Position numbers and translations under genes: made by a program. From assembly GCA_050251735.1 (NCBI GenBank), contig JBFWMF010000009.1:1-64000 (forward strand): a stretch of 64,000 nt of DNA, in the 5' to 3' direction. The DNA comes from Desulfitobacterium sp050251735. Its GTDB lineage: Bacteria > Bacillota > Desulfitobacteriia > Desulfitobacteriales > Desulfitobacteriaceae. The notes below the pieces were generated by a model, which saw only the letters and a program-made list of their open reading frames with translations, was not told the origin of the DNA and ran no database searches. Shown one piece after another: positions 33,179-41,393 of this stretch (position 1 is the stretch's first letter; the number at the start of each line of letters is the position of its first letter).

Positions 33179-34531
33179 TTATTTACTCCCTAATTTATTC
33201 TCGAATAACCGAACAACAGTGGGTACTGTATCCGGTAGTGAAAAAACAATAACGCGGTCCTCCGGCTTAAGCACCGTATCTCCATTCGGGATAATGATTT
33301 CGTCACCCCGAACGACACTACCGATCAGTGAATTTCTCGGTAGTTTCGCATCCTTGAGTTTCTTATTTACCACAGGACTTGAAGAAGGAACAATTATTTC
33401 CATGGCCTCAGCCTTTGCACCTTCAAGCAGAGAGACTGATACCACATCAGAGCGGCGGACTTGACGAAGAATGACCCCTGCCGTCAGGATACGCGGCGAG
33501 AGCACAACATCAACTCCGACTTTTTCCATGAGGGATATATAGTCGGAGCGACCAACACGGACAAAGGTCTTCGGGGCACCAAGGTGTTTAGCAAGTAGAG
33601 CAATAAGCAGATTCAGCTTATCATCATCTGTAAGACACATGACTGCATCAGCTTCTCCTACTCCCTCCTCTGTTAATAAGTCAATATCGGTTCCTTCGCC
33701 GCAGAGAACCAGTCCCTCATCTAGGGTTTCAGCCAATTCCTGACATCGTTCCATATCTTTATCGATGACTTTAACCGAGATGCCAACTTTCTCCAACATA
33801 ACAGCTAAATGCCTACCGATTCTTCCAGCCCCAATGATTAACACCCGTTCAACCTTGGATTTCCTGATCGTGAAATGCTCTTCAATTTTTTTAATAGAAG
33901 AAAATTCACCGACAAAAAAGACACAATCATTGGGCAAAATCATATCTGTACCATGGGGGATAAGCATCCGATCATTACGTAGGATTCCTGCTACTAAGGT
34001 ATGAGAGGGTAACTTCAAACTTTTTAAGGGGATGTTTATTAATTTGGAATCCGACGGAATCTTGACTTCGATCATCCTTACCCGCTCATCAGCAAAATCC
34101 TCGACATCTAACGCTGCAGGAGTCAGGAGGATGCGCTTAATTTCAAGTGCTGTAACCATCTCTGGATTAATCGTTAAATCGATCCCTAAGGCCTCATTAA
34201 ATTTTACCTTATCCCTCTCGGCATATTCTTGATTCCTAACGCGGGCAATCGTTCGTTGTATACCTGCTTGCTTAGCCGCCATACAGGCGATCATGTTGAC
34301 CTCATCCATATCCGTGACCGCGATCATGAGATCTGCTTTACGAATTTCAGGATCCAAGAGCATCCCTGGACTAGCACCATTCCCCGCAATAGTCATGACA
34401 TCCAATGTATTCTGAACGATACTACGACGCTCCTCGTCTTTTTCAATGACGATAACTTCATGTTCTTCTTGGGTTAGATATTGAGCTAAGCTATAACCCA
34501 CTTTACCAGCCCCAACGATTACAACACGCAC
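33179..34531 (-). CDS. trkA: Trk potassium uptake regulatory subunit TrkA
   Basis: 450 residues, the normal TrkA length, with two RCK_N/RCK_C halves: first GAGKVGYSLAQYLTQEEHEVIVIEKD-like Rossmann motif, second GAGRIGRHLAVMLEKVG. The TrkA_C domains end in DMILPNDCVFFVG and DTVLKPEDRVIVF. It binds NAD(H)/nucleotides and gates the TrkH channel. GTG 34531 is chosen because TTGGAGGT lies upstream. The frame is open 44 codons further, but the extension has no homology. It is the first gene of the K+ uptake operon. Confidence 0.93.
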   Translation of the reverse strand: MRVVIVGAGKVGYSLAQYLTQEEHEVIVIEKDEERRSIVQNTLDVMTIAGNGASPGMLLDPEIRKADLMIAVTDMDEVNMIACMAAKQAGIQRTIARVRNQEYAERDKVKFNEALGIDLTINPEMVTALEIKRILLTPAALDVEDFADERVRMIEVKIPSDSKLINIPLKSLKLPSHTLVAGILRNDRMLIPHGTDMILPNDCVFFVGEFSSIKKIEEHFTIRKSKVERVLIIGAGRIGRHLAVMLEKVGISVKVIDKDMERCQELAETLDEGLVLCGEGTDIDLLTEEGVGEADAVMCLTDDDKLNLLIALLAKHLGAPKTFVRVGRSDYISLMEKVGVDVVLSPRILTAGVILRQVRRSDVVSVSLLEGAKAEAMEIIVPSSSPVVNKKLKDAKLPRNSLIGSVVRGDEIIIPNGDTVLKPEDRVIVFSLPDTVPTVVRLFENKLGSK

Positions 34532-34697
34532 TTGAATTACCTCCAACATCAATCGACTTTTTTCCTTCATACCATCATAGTACAATGTTATATTTCTATC
34601 AAGCTGAAACTTTAATAGGAGGTAAATCTTCCCTACTACGAATGATTCAGCATATGTACTCATAAATTAAACTGTATCACTTTCTTCTGGGGGGACT

Positions 34698-35279
34698 ATG
34701 TTAGAAAAGATGAAAAAGTTGACCTTATCCACTTTTTTAGTTTCAGGATCAACTGCTGTTTTTGCCATTATCTCCTTAATCAGTGTTTTTATCACCATTA
34801 ACAGCTGGCAAACCCAGCGTGAAGCATCACGCCCCTATTTCACATTTAAAGAATCCCCTAGCATAAACCTAGCGAATGAAGTTAGCCTAGAGTTTAAATT
34901 TTTTAACGTTGGGGCCCATCCTGCCACTGAACTCACCAGCAAGACTATGGTATTTCATGAGAATTTAACCGAAAATCCAATTTTAATTGATTCTTATCGT
35001 GTAGTCAATGATATTCCTCGTGATACGGCAACGAGCCTTCTTCTCTATCTCGATGCCAATATTATGGACTCCAATGGACCGGATTTAGATGCTTATTATA
35101 TCGTCATTCGCTTAGATTATTGGGATCCGATACTGAAGGAGCCTTTTTTTCAGACAATTTTTATAAAATGGCCTGGGTTCTATCAAGAGCGTGTCCAACC
35201 ATTGATACACATGGAAGCAGGTGAAAAAGAAAGAGTGATCCAATATATTAAAGAAAGAAATCTTACTTCCTTTGATTAG
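34698..35279 (+). CDS. hypothetical protein with one N-terminal membrane helix
   Basis: 193 residues starting after GGGGGGACT. An uncleaved-looking hydrophobic segment (STFLVSGSTAVFAIISLISVFITI, about residues 10-33) anchors a mostly beta-rich exported domain (about 45-165) with no cysteines or recognisable catalytic motif. The text FFNVGAHPATELTSKTMVFH suggests an Ig-like fold. It stands alone between trkA (divergent) and the MATE gene. I do not recognise the family. Confidence 0.65.
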   Translation: MLEKMKKLTLSTFLVSGSTAVFAIISLISVFITINSWQTQREASRPYFTFKESPSINLANEVSLEFKFFNVGAHPATELTSKTMVFHENLTENPILIDSYRVVNDIPRDTATSLLLYLDANIMDSNGPDLDAYYIVIRLDYWDPILKEPFFQTIFIKWPGFYQERVQPLIHMEAGEKERVIQYIKERNLTSFD

Positions 35280-35391
35280 CTGAATATCTTTTAACGAAAC
35301 TAATTTGACTTCTGCAGAAGGCTTGATTTTTACCCTGCATCTGATAAGATGTTCATCATGCAGTAAAAAATCCATCTGCGAAGGGATTATT

Positions 35392-36753
35392 ATGAAGCAA
35401 ACCCATTCAATCAGAAAAAAAATTTACCAATTTCTCTATATCCTCTTTCCCATTTTGATCTCCCAAGTGGCTTTATTCTCGATGACGTTTTTTGACACGA
35501 TGATGTCTGGTCAAGCAAGTTCCCTTGATCTTGCAGGAGTCGCTATTGGCGGTAATATTTGGGCACCCATCAGTTCAGGCCTCGGGGGAATATTGATTGC
35601 CATAACCCCCATTGTTGGGCACTTAATTGGGGCCAAACAAAAACCCGAGATTCCTGCGAAAGTTTTGCAAGCCATTTACTTGGCTCTGGGCATCTCTGGA
35701 CTACTTATCTTAATCGGAATGCTTAGTTTAGAGTGGATCTTATTGCGGATGAATTTAGAAGGGCAAGTAGTTTATATTGCCCGGGGATATCTGATGGCGA
35801 TTGCGTTTGGTATCCCTCCTTATTTTGTATATCAAGTACTAAGAGGCTTTATCGATGCACTAGGAAAAACTCGTGTTACGATGGTAATTACACTCCTTTC
35901 CCTGCCGCTCAATATTTGTCTTAATTACATATTTATTTTCGGCAAACTAGGTCTCCCTAGCTTAGGCGGAATTGGTGCAGGTATTGCTTCTTCCATAACC
36001 TATTATTGCTTGACGATTATTGCCATATTCACCCTTCATCGTCATCCTTATTTTTCAGAATACAAACTATTTAGCCACTTCCCTACCTACTCCTGGCGAG
36101 CTTGGCGGGAACATTTGACCATGGGTATTCCCATTGGCCTTTCAATTTTTCTTGAAACAAGTATTTTTTCCGCAGTAACCCTGTTGATGAGTAGCTTTAA
36201 TACCTTGACCATTGCTGCTCATCAGAGCGCTATGAATTTTGCTTCCATGATCTATATGGTGCCCCTGAGTTTTTCAATTTCTTTAACCATTTTGGTGGGC
36301 TTTGAGGTAGGTGCCCGAAGATATCGCGATGCCCGTCACTATTCCTTCATTGGTCTTGGCTTCTCCTTCAGTATGGCTCTGCTCACCGCCTTTCTCCTCT
36401 ATCTCTTTCGAGAGCAGGTTGCTGGTCTTTATTCAAAAGAACAAGACGTCATTCAGCTTGCCCAACACTTTCTCATCTATGCTATCTTCTTTCAATTCTC
36501 AGATTCCCTTGCCACGCCTATTCAAGGGATTTTGCGAGGGTATAAAGATGTTAATGTGCCCTTCATTACGGCCCTCGTCTCCTATTGGTTGGTCGCCTTT
36601 CCCACGGGTTACATCCTAGCAACCACGACTTCCTTAGGCGCCTTTGGATTCTGGCTTGGCTTAATCACCGGCATAACCCTTAATGCCTTCTGCTTATTGT
36701 TCAGGCTAAAATTCATCCAAGGAAAGCAAGCGGCTCTATCTTCTGGCTTATAG
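35392..36753 (+). CDS. MATE family efflux transporter (NorM-like)
   Basis: About 453 residues with twelve hydrophobic segments. The N-terminal MATE motif is PILISQVALFSMTFFDTMMSGQ, then LAGVAIGGNIWAPI. The second half repeats the fold (GIPIGLSIFLETSIF; AAHQSAMNFASMIYMVPLSF). It exports cationic drugs or metabolites in exchange for Na+ or H+. ATG 35392 has AAGGGA 8 bases upstream. An in-frame extension to 35305 has no ribosome binding site and is not hydrophobic. Confidence 0.9.
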   Translation: MKQTHSIRKKIYQFLYILFPILISQVALFSMTFFDTMMSGQASSLDLAGVAIGGNIWAPISSGLGGILIAITPIVGHLIGAKQKPEIPAKVLQAIYLALGISGLLILIGMLSLEWILLRMNLEGQVVYIARGYLMAIAFGIPPYFVYQVLRGFIDALGKTRVTMVITLLSLPLNICLNYIFIFGKLGLPSLGGIGAGIASSITYYCLTIIAIFTLHRHPYFSEYKLFSHFPTYSWRAWREHLTMGIPIGLSIFLETSIFSAVTLLMSSFNTLTIAAHQSAMNFASMIYMVPLSFSISLTILVGFEVGARRYRDARHYSFIGLGFSFSMALLTAFLLYLFREQVAGLYSKEQDVIQLAQHFLIYAIFFQFSDSLATPIQGILRGYKDVNVPFITALVSYWLVAFPTGYILATTTSLGAFGFWLGLITGITLNAFCLLFRLKFIQGKQAALSSGL

Positions 36754-36786
36754 ATCATTCAGCTTTGAAATTCGTGACCTGCAAGC

Positions 36787-37146
36787 GTAGCTTAACATAC
36801 AGTAGAGAGCGATTTCACTGTGTATAAGGCAGCTAAGGCTTCTGCCTCGCTTCACTCGCCATAAGCCAAGCTTTCTTTAGCGCGGAAAGGCGTCATGCGG
36901 ACGACGTTTCCGTAGCATTAGCGGAGCCACGGTTGCTTGGACATGGATGTCCTGATGCCGCGAGCACATGGACGTGCAGGAGCGGCCACTTCAGGTATTA
37001 CCCAGAGGTTTGGCGCCGAAAGTGTCCGGTGGACATTTTCGGCGAGGCGGAATCCACAGACGATGCTCACCCGCCGAGGATTCTGCTGCGAAAACAAGTA
37101 CGCTAGCCTTGGAGCGCCTGAGCGGCGCGGATGTATGTTAAGCTAC
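36787..37146 (+). ncRNA. structured RNA-like element, copy B (about 360 nt)
   Basis: The element is closed by a perfect 15-bp helix, GTAGCTTAACATACA (36787-36801) with TGTATGTTAAGCTAC (37132-37146). Three of these pairs differ from copy A and all three are compensatory. Helix 2 is AAGGC/GCCTT (36835-36839 with 37106-37110), again a compensatory replacement. A hairpin at 37014-37027/37031-37044 pairs completely only if one G.U is allowed on the plus strand, supporting plus-strand RNA. GCTCACCCGC at 37065-37074 is identical to copy A. It is noticeably G+C richer than its surroundings. It lies between convergent genes, like copy A. Confidence 0.65.
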
Positions 37147-37220
37147 ACGACCCTGAAAAAATCTTTCATTCCTATATGTTGTCGTAGTACTACATATAGA
37201 TCAGACATGCAAAAGCAAAA

Positions 37221-37260
37221 GCGCCCCTCGGCAATGGAAAATTCCATAAACCAAGGGGCG
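37221..37260 (-). terminator. rho-independent terminator of the lutB-like gene
   Basis: GCGCCCCTCGG and CCAAGGGGCG pair around a 19-base A/T-rich loop that can itself fold (TGGAAAATTCCA). On the minus strand it is followed by CTTTTGCTTTTG. Confidence 0.65.
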
Positions 37261-37283
37261 TTCTTCTATTACTTATCAAAAAC

Positions 37284-38513
37284 TCACTTATCCATAACTT
37301 CTCCGTTGGCCAACCGCTTTCTTAGCTCACCCACCATATTGGGCACGTCAATCTGCATCGGACAGCGTTCTACACAACGTCCGCAACGAAGACAGGTATG
37401 AATTTGCGGGGCTGTAGCTTCTAGGCCTCCCGAGGTAAAGACATTCCAGATGGTGCCGATACCGCCAAGATAGGTTTCACCGAAACTCCCTGCAGTGATT
37501 TGGAAGACAGGACATTCATACATACAGCCTCCGCAACGCATGCAGTGGGAAGCTTGCTTGAAATCATCATCAGCCTCCATCTCTGACCGGCCATTATCCA
37601 CAAAGATCACGTAGAACTCTTTGGGGCCATGGGCACCATAGGTCGTGACTTTCTCAATATCTCCGGTTTTACTAGGGCCCGTGACAATATTTACATAGGA
37701 AGGAACACCATATTGCGCATAACGCCAAGTTACTTCGGCAACTTTCATGGCGTCCTGGAAGGTAGGAACAATTTTCTCGGTTCCAACAATTAAGAGGTGA
37801 ACCGGAGGAGCAGCTGTACAAAGTCGAACATTTCCTTCATTTTCAATGATCACAAAGGCTCCTGTATCGGCAGCTACCACATTGGCAGAGCTCATTCCGA
37901 CATCGGCGGTAAAATACTTTTCCCTCATAAACTCCCGAACGACCGCCACTTCTTTGGCAATATCCGGCTCGATTTCCTTCCCGAAAAATTCGGTAAAGAT
38001 CTCCGCCACCTTCTCCCGAGGAACGTGAATAGCTGGGGAAAGAATATGCATGGGACGATCTTTTTTAAGTTGAAGAATAAATTCTCCCAGATCAGTTTCC
38101 CAAACCAGAATTCCCTGTTCTTCTAAGTATTCCCGAAGATGGAGTTCTTCACCTAACATGCTCTTGCCCTTAACTACAGTTTTCCCTTTGCCGATAATTT
38201 CGCTGGCCATGACCAAGGCCTCATGCCGGTCCTTGGCAAAAAAGGCTTTGCCCTTGTTCCGTTCTACGGACTCCATAGCTTGAGCAAGCAGCTCTTTTCT
38301 CTGCTCTACGGAACGGCGCTTTATTTCACGCACTTCAGCCGCCAGCTCCGGAGTATGGGGAAAACGTTCCATCGTGGCATCCGTGGTCTCACGATAAGCT
38401 TTCACCGCCCTGGTAATGGCTTTGCGGATATTTTCATCATGCTGTGAACGATCTATTTCTTTGGAGTATGTTTTAAACTCCTTTTGTACCTTTGAGGTTG
38501 ATTTTTCACTCAT
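37284..38513 (-). CDS. LutB-like LUD-domain iron-sulfur protein
   Basis: 409 residues. The LUD domain (about 60-290) includes KTVVKGKSMLGEELHLREYL and VITGPSKTGDIEKVTTYGAHGP-like text. Two 4Fe-4S motifs follow (CMRCGGCMYECPVF and CLRCGRCVERCPMQI). The protein is shorter than Bacillus LutB and lacks the usual C-terminal DUF3390 tail. LutB works with LutA (next gene, upstream) in lactate oxidation. No lutC is seen here. Its start overlaps the stop of the upstream gene by four bases, so the two are translationally coupled. Confidence 0.88.
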   Translation of the reverse strand: MSEKSTSKVQKEFKTYSKEIDRSQHDENIRKAITRAVKAYRETTDATMERFPHTPELAAEVREIKRRSVEQRKELLAQAMESVERNKGKAFFAKDRHEALVMASEIIGKGKTVVKGKSMLGEELHLREYLEEQGILVWETDLGEFILQLKKDRPMHILSPAIHVPREKVAEIFTEFFGKEIEPDIAKEVAVVREFMREKYFTADVGMSSANVVAADTGAFVIIENEGNVRLCTAAPPVHLLIVGTEKIVPTFQDAMKVAEVTWRYAQYGVPSYVNIVTGPSKTGDIEKVTTYGAHGPKEFYVIFVDNGRSEMEADDDFKQASHCMRCGGCMYECPVFQITAGSFGETYLGGIGTIWNVFTSGGLEATAPQIHTCLRCGRCVERCPMQIDVPNMVGELRKRLANGEVMDK

Positions 38514-39532
38514 CCCACTATCCCCTTATATAAGAATTCAATTAAGTCAGCAATCCCATCCTTGTCCTTGCTCTTGATTCCACCCTTTAAGGAAGAAAGG
38601 CAATAGGGACAGGAAGTAAGTATAAGATCTGCGCCTGTGTCCTGAAGTTCGCCAACGCGTCTCTCAGCGATGGTATGGGATAGCTCTGGGAACATAAATT
38701 TATTGGGGCCACCACAGCAGGTCGTCCAGGCGCGATTACGATAAGGCTCTTTAAACTCAACCCCCATCGCCATCAGGACCTCGCGTATCTCTTCTGTGAT
38801 ACCCAAATCACGAGCAAGACGACAAGAATCATGGATGACCACTGATTCCTTCGTGTTGAGCTTAGGTAATTTGTCTCTTTGCTCCCATACGAGTTGCACA
38901 AAGGTCTTAACCTCTAGATCATGGTGAATGCCAAATTTGGGGTAGATGATTTTAATAACTTCCGCTGCATGTGGCGAAAGACAGACGATGGTCTTGGCTT
39001 GACTCTCCTTGAAAACCTTAGCCACTCTTTTCCCGTATTCAGCGAGGTCATCCCAGTATCCCAGTTCATAAAGTAGGGCACCGCTATATAATTCATCCTC
39101 CCCAGAATAACAAAAATCATAACCCAAGCTTTGGAGAATCCGCGCTGCTTTATAGGAAACGGCATTAAAGCGATCCTTGTCTTGAGCTAATAGAGAGGCA
39201 TAAATTTTTTCCGGGGCAAGGCCAGTCTTGTTAACAATATTGCGTATCCCAAGCAGTGCTGAGAATGTGGCACTGTTAGGATCCATGACGGTCATGGTTT
39301 TAACCAAGGAATCAATAAAAGGAAGAAGTTGATATTCCCCGCCTGTGTAAAAAAGAATATCTCCAGTTTTAGGCAGATTAAGTCCTTTGGCCCAAGCAGA
39401 TATTTCACTGCCCTTAAGTGCTAAAGGATTACCATACTTAATAATATTTCCGCGAATTAATTCTAATACAGGTGGCATCTTGCGTTCCACTGTAGTTAGC
39501 TTGTCAATTGGATTGATTGCCACAAAATTCAC
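38510..39532 (-). CDS. LutA/GlpC-like CCG-domain (Fe-S)-binding protein
   Basis: About 340 residues. A complete C-terminal CCG domain is seen: HDSCRLARD, TTCCGGPNKFMFPEL and SCPYCLSSL, typical ligands of the non-cubane 4Fe-4S centre in heterodisulfide-reductase-like proteins. The N-terminal CCG domain is degenerate: the usual FPGC position reads FYTGGEYQLLPF. It likely forms an electron-transfer complex with the LutB-like partner, perhaps with a lactate dehydrogenase encoded elsewhere. Start candidates are GTG 39532 (AAGG only a few bases away) and GTG 39523, which has better spacing. Confidence 0.8.
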   Translation of the reverse strand: MNFVAINPIDKLTTVERKMPPVLELIRGNIIKYGNPLALKGSEISAWAKGLNLPKTGDILFYTGGEYQLLPFIDSLVKTMTVMDPNSATFSALLGIRNIVNKTGLAPEKIYASLLAQDKDRFNAVSYKAARILQSLGYDFCYSGEDELYSGALLYELGYWDDLAEYGKRVAKVFKESQAKTIVCLSPHAAEVIKIIYPKFGIHHDLEVKTFVQLVWEQRDKLPKLNTKESVVIHDSCRLARDLGITEEIREVLMAMGVEFKEPYRNRAWTTCCGGPNKFMFPELSHTIAERRVGELQDTGADLILTSCPYCLSSLKGGIKSKDKDGIADLIEFLYKGIVG

Positions 39533-39730
39533 CGCCTTTTTCGAAATACGTATAATTATAGATTACTGAATAAAAGATATCCTTGTAAACACAATTTCTC
39601 AATGTATTATGTATTATTTTTAAAGTATGCCGTACTAATACCTACATAATGCGAGAGAAAAAGGACACAAGGAGAATTATACTATGCTGATTAGCTCTTT
39701 TCAACCAATAAGTATATCTTATTCAATTAT

Positions 39731-40498
39731 TTATTCATCATACTTTGCAGCGTGAATCGCTTTAATGATTGTATTAGCTAAGACTCCTGCGCCAAAGCCA
39801 TTATCAATATTGACAACACCAATCCCCGCGGAGCAACTATTTAACATAGCCAATAAAGCAGCAAGACCACCAAAACTAGCACCATAACCAACACTTGTAG
39901 GCACGGCAATGATCGGTTTATCCGTCAACCCACCTACGACACTGGCCAAGGCACCCTCCATCCCGGCGACCACAATAAGAACCTGAGCATCTTTAAATCG
40001 GTCAGTATTATCGAGTAAACGGTGAATCCCCGCTACACCCACATCATAGAGTCGCTCGACCTGACAGCCCATGATATCTGCGGTCATTGCCGCCTCTTCA
40101 GCTACTGGTAAATCAGCCGTTCCGGCGCTAAGGATGAGGACCTTCCCTCGCTTGAGAAGGGGTTTCTTGATTATTGTAATCACACGAGCAAGTTCAGAAT
40201 ACACCGACTCGGGAATCGCTTCTTTAACACAAGCAAAGTCATCTGGGGTTGCTCGAGTTGCTAAGATATTATTATCGTACTTTGCAAGATTCATCAAAAT
40301 TTGCACGATCTGCTCTTTGGTCTTTCCCTGACAAAAAACGACTTCCGGGAAACCATTGCGGATGGTTCGATGATGATCCACTTTGGCAAAGCCTAAGTCT
40401 TCATAAGGCAAGCTTTTTAGTTCATTTAAGGCGCAATCAAGAGAAATAGACCCCTCTTTTACTCCTCGAAGTAAGGCCAACAACTGCTCTTGGTTCAT
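39731..40498 (-). CDS. larB: LarB, nickel-pincer cofactor biosynthesis protein
   Basis: 255 residues. The C-terminal half is PurE-like: ILSAGTADLPVAEEAAMTADIMG, VVAGMEGALASVVGGLTDKPIIAVPTSVGYG and GGLAALLAMLNSCSAGIGVVNIDNGFGA. LarB carboxylates nicotinic acid adenine dinucleotide in the first step towards the nickel pincer cofactor of lactate racemase. The N-terminal QEQLLALLRGVKEGSISLDCAL helix is also typical. ATG 40498 has GGAGG five bases upstream. Its place beside LutA/B-like lactate-utilisation proteins fits lactate metabolism, although larA, larC and larE are not in the window. Confidence 0.92.
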   Translation of the reverse strand: MNQEQLLALLRGVKEGSISLDCALNELKSLPYEDLGFAKVDHHRTIRNGFPEVVFCQGKTKEQIVQILMNLAKYDNNILATRATPDDFACVKEAIPESVYSELARVITIIKKPLLKRGKVLILSAGTADLPVAEEAAMTADIMGCQVERLYDVGVAGIHRLLDNTDRFKDAQVLIVVAGMEGALASVVGGLTDKPIIAVPTSVGYGASFGGLAALLAMLNSCSAGIGVVNIDNGFGAGVLANTIIKAIHAAKYDE

Positions 40499-40622
40499 TC
40501 TTTCCTCCATAACTTCCATAACCTATGATTGTAGATTATAGCACAATAGTTAAGGCATTTAAAATCAATAAGATTATCCAAACACCTAAAATTTTGGCAG
40601 AGTACAAGTTTTAGTGAACATA

Positions 40623-40666
40623 GATAAGGAGAGCAGAGAACACTAGCCTTGTCCACTCTCCTTATC
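40623..40666 (-). terminator. hairpin behind the two-component system
   Basis: GATAAGGAGAG and CTCTCCTTATC form a perfect 11-bp stem around a 22-base loop, 30-70 bases beyond the response-regulator stop. There is no strong T-run. Confidence 0.45.
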
Positions 40667-40694
40667 GAAAGGACCATCATAGATTAAATGGAAT

Positions 40695-41393
40695 TTACAC
40701 TCGGAAACGATACCCTGCCCCCCAAACGGTCTCAATATATTGTGGTTTAGAGGGATCGATCTCAATCTTTTCTCGGATTCTTGCGATGTGGACCGTTACG
40801 GTTGCCGAATCTCCTAAAGATTCAAGTCCCCAGATTCTTTCAAAGAGCTCTTCCCTACCAAAGACACGATTGGGATTTTGAGCTAAGTAGATTAGCAAAT
40901 CAAATTCCTTTTGAGCGAGGTTGACCTCTTGATTATTGACAAAGACCCTGCGGGAATCCTTTTCAATTTTAAGCCCGCGAATCGTTATCGATTGGCGCTT
41001 TTTCATTCCGGCATTAAAACGTTCCTTGATACGTTCATAGTTTTCGATATGGGCCTTAACTCTAGCAACGAGTTCCCCCGGGCTAAATGGTTTGGTAATA
41101 TAGTCATCAGCCCCTAGGCTTAATCCTTTAATTTTATCGATTTCTTCTTTCTTGGCTGAAACTAAGAGTACCGGGATGTCTTTATCTTCCTTCATGCTTT
41201 TAAGAATTTCTAGTCCATCTAATCCTGGCAACATAATATCAAGAATAATAAGATCGTATTCATTATTCTGGATCGCCCGCAGACCGTCAACACCATCCGT
41301 GGCAACAGAGACTGCAAAGCCCGCCACCTCTAAATAATCTCTTTCTAACTCGGCAATGCTGGAGTCATCTTCAACAATAAGAATTCGTTTCAT
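40695..41393 (-). CDS. OmpR/PhoB family response regulator
   Basis: 232 residues. The receiver domain starts MKRILIVEDDSSIAELERDYL, with the phospho-Asp in LIILDIMLPGLDGLEIL and the switch Lys in ITKPFSPGELVARV. The winged-helix effector ends with RIREKIEIDPSKPQYIETVWGAGYRF. Its ATG overlaps the stop of the histidine kinase gene by four bases. A GGGGGG ribosome binding site lies upstream. It probably regulates the adjacent ABC-2 exporter and secreted protein. Confidence 0.92.
   Translation of the reverse strand: MKRILIVEDDSSIAELERDYLEVAGFAVSVATDGVDGLRAIQNNEYDLIILDIMLPGLDGLEILKSMKEDKDIPVLLVSAKKEEIDKIKGLSLGADDYITKPFSPGELVARVKAHIENYERIKERFNAGMKKRQSITIRGLKIEKDSRRVFVNNQEVNLAQKEFDLLIYLAQNPNRVFGREELFERIWGLESLGDSATVTVHIARIREKIEIDPSKPQYIETVWGAGYRFRV

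Noticed and set aside
36937..37401. 154-codon plus-strand open frame through structured element B
   Set aside because: It crosses the closing helix and the lutB-like 3' end, lacks a ribosome binding site and has no family resemblance. The pairing pattern explains the sequence better.
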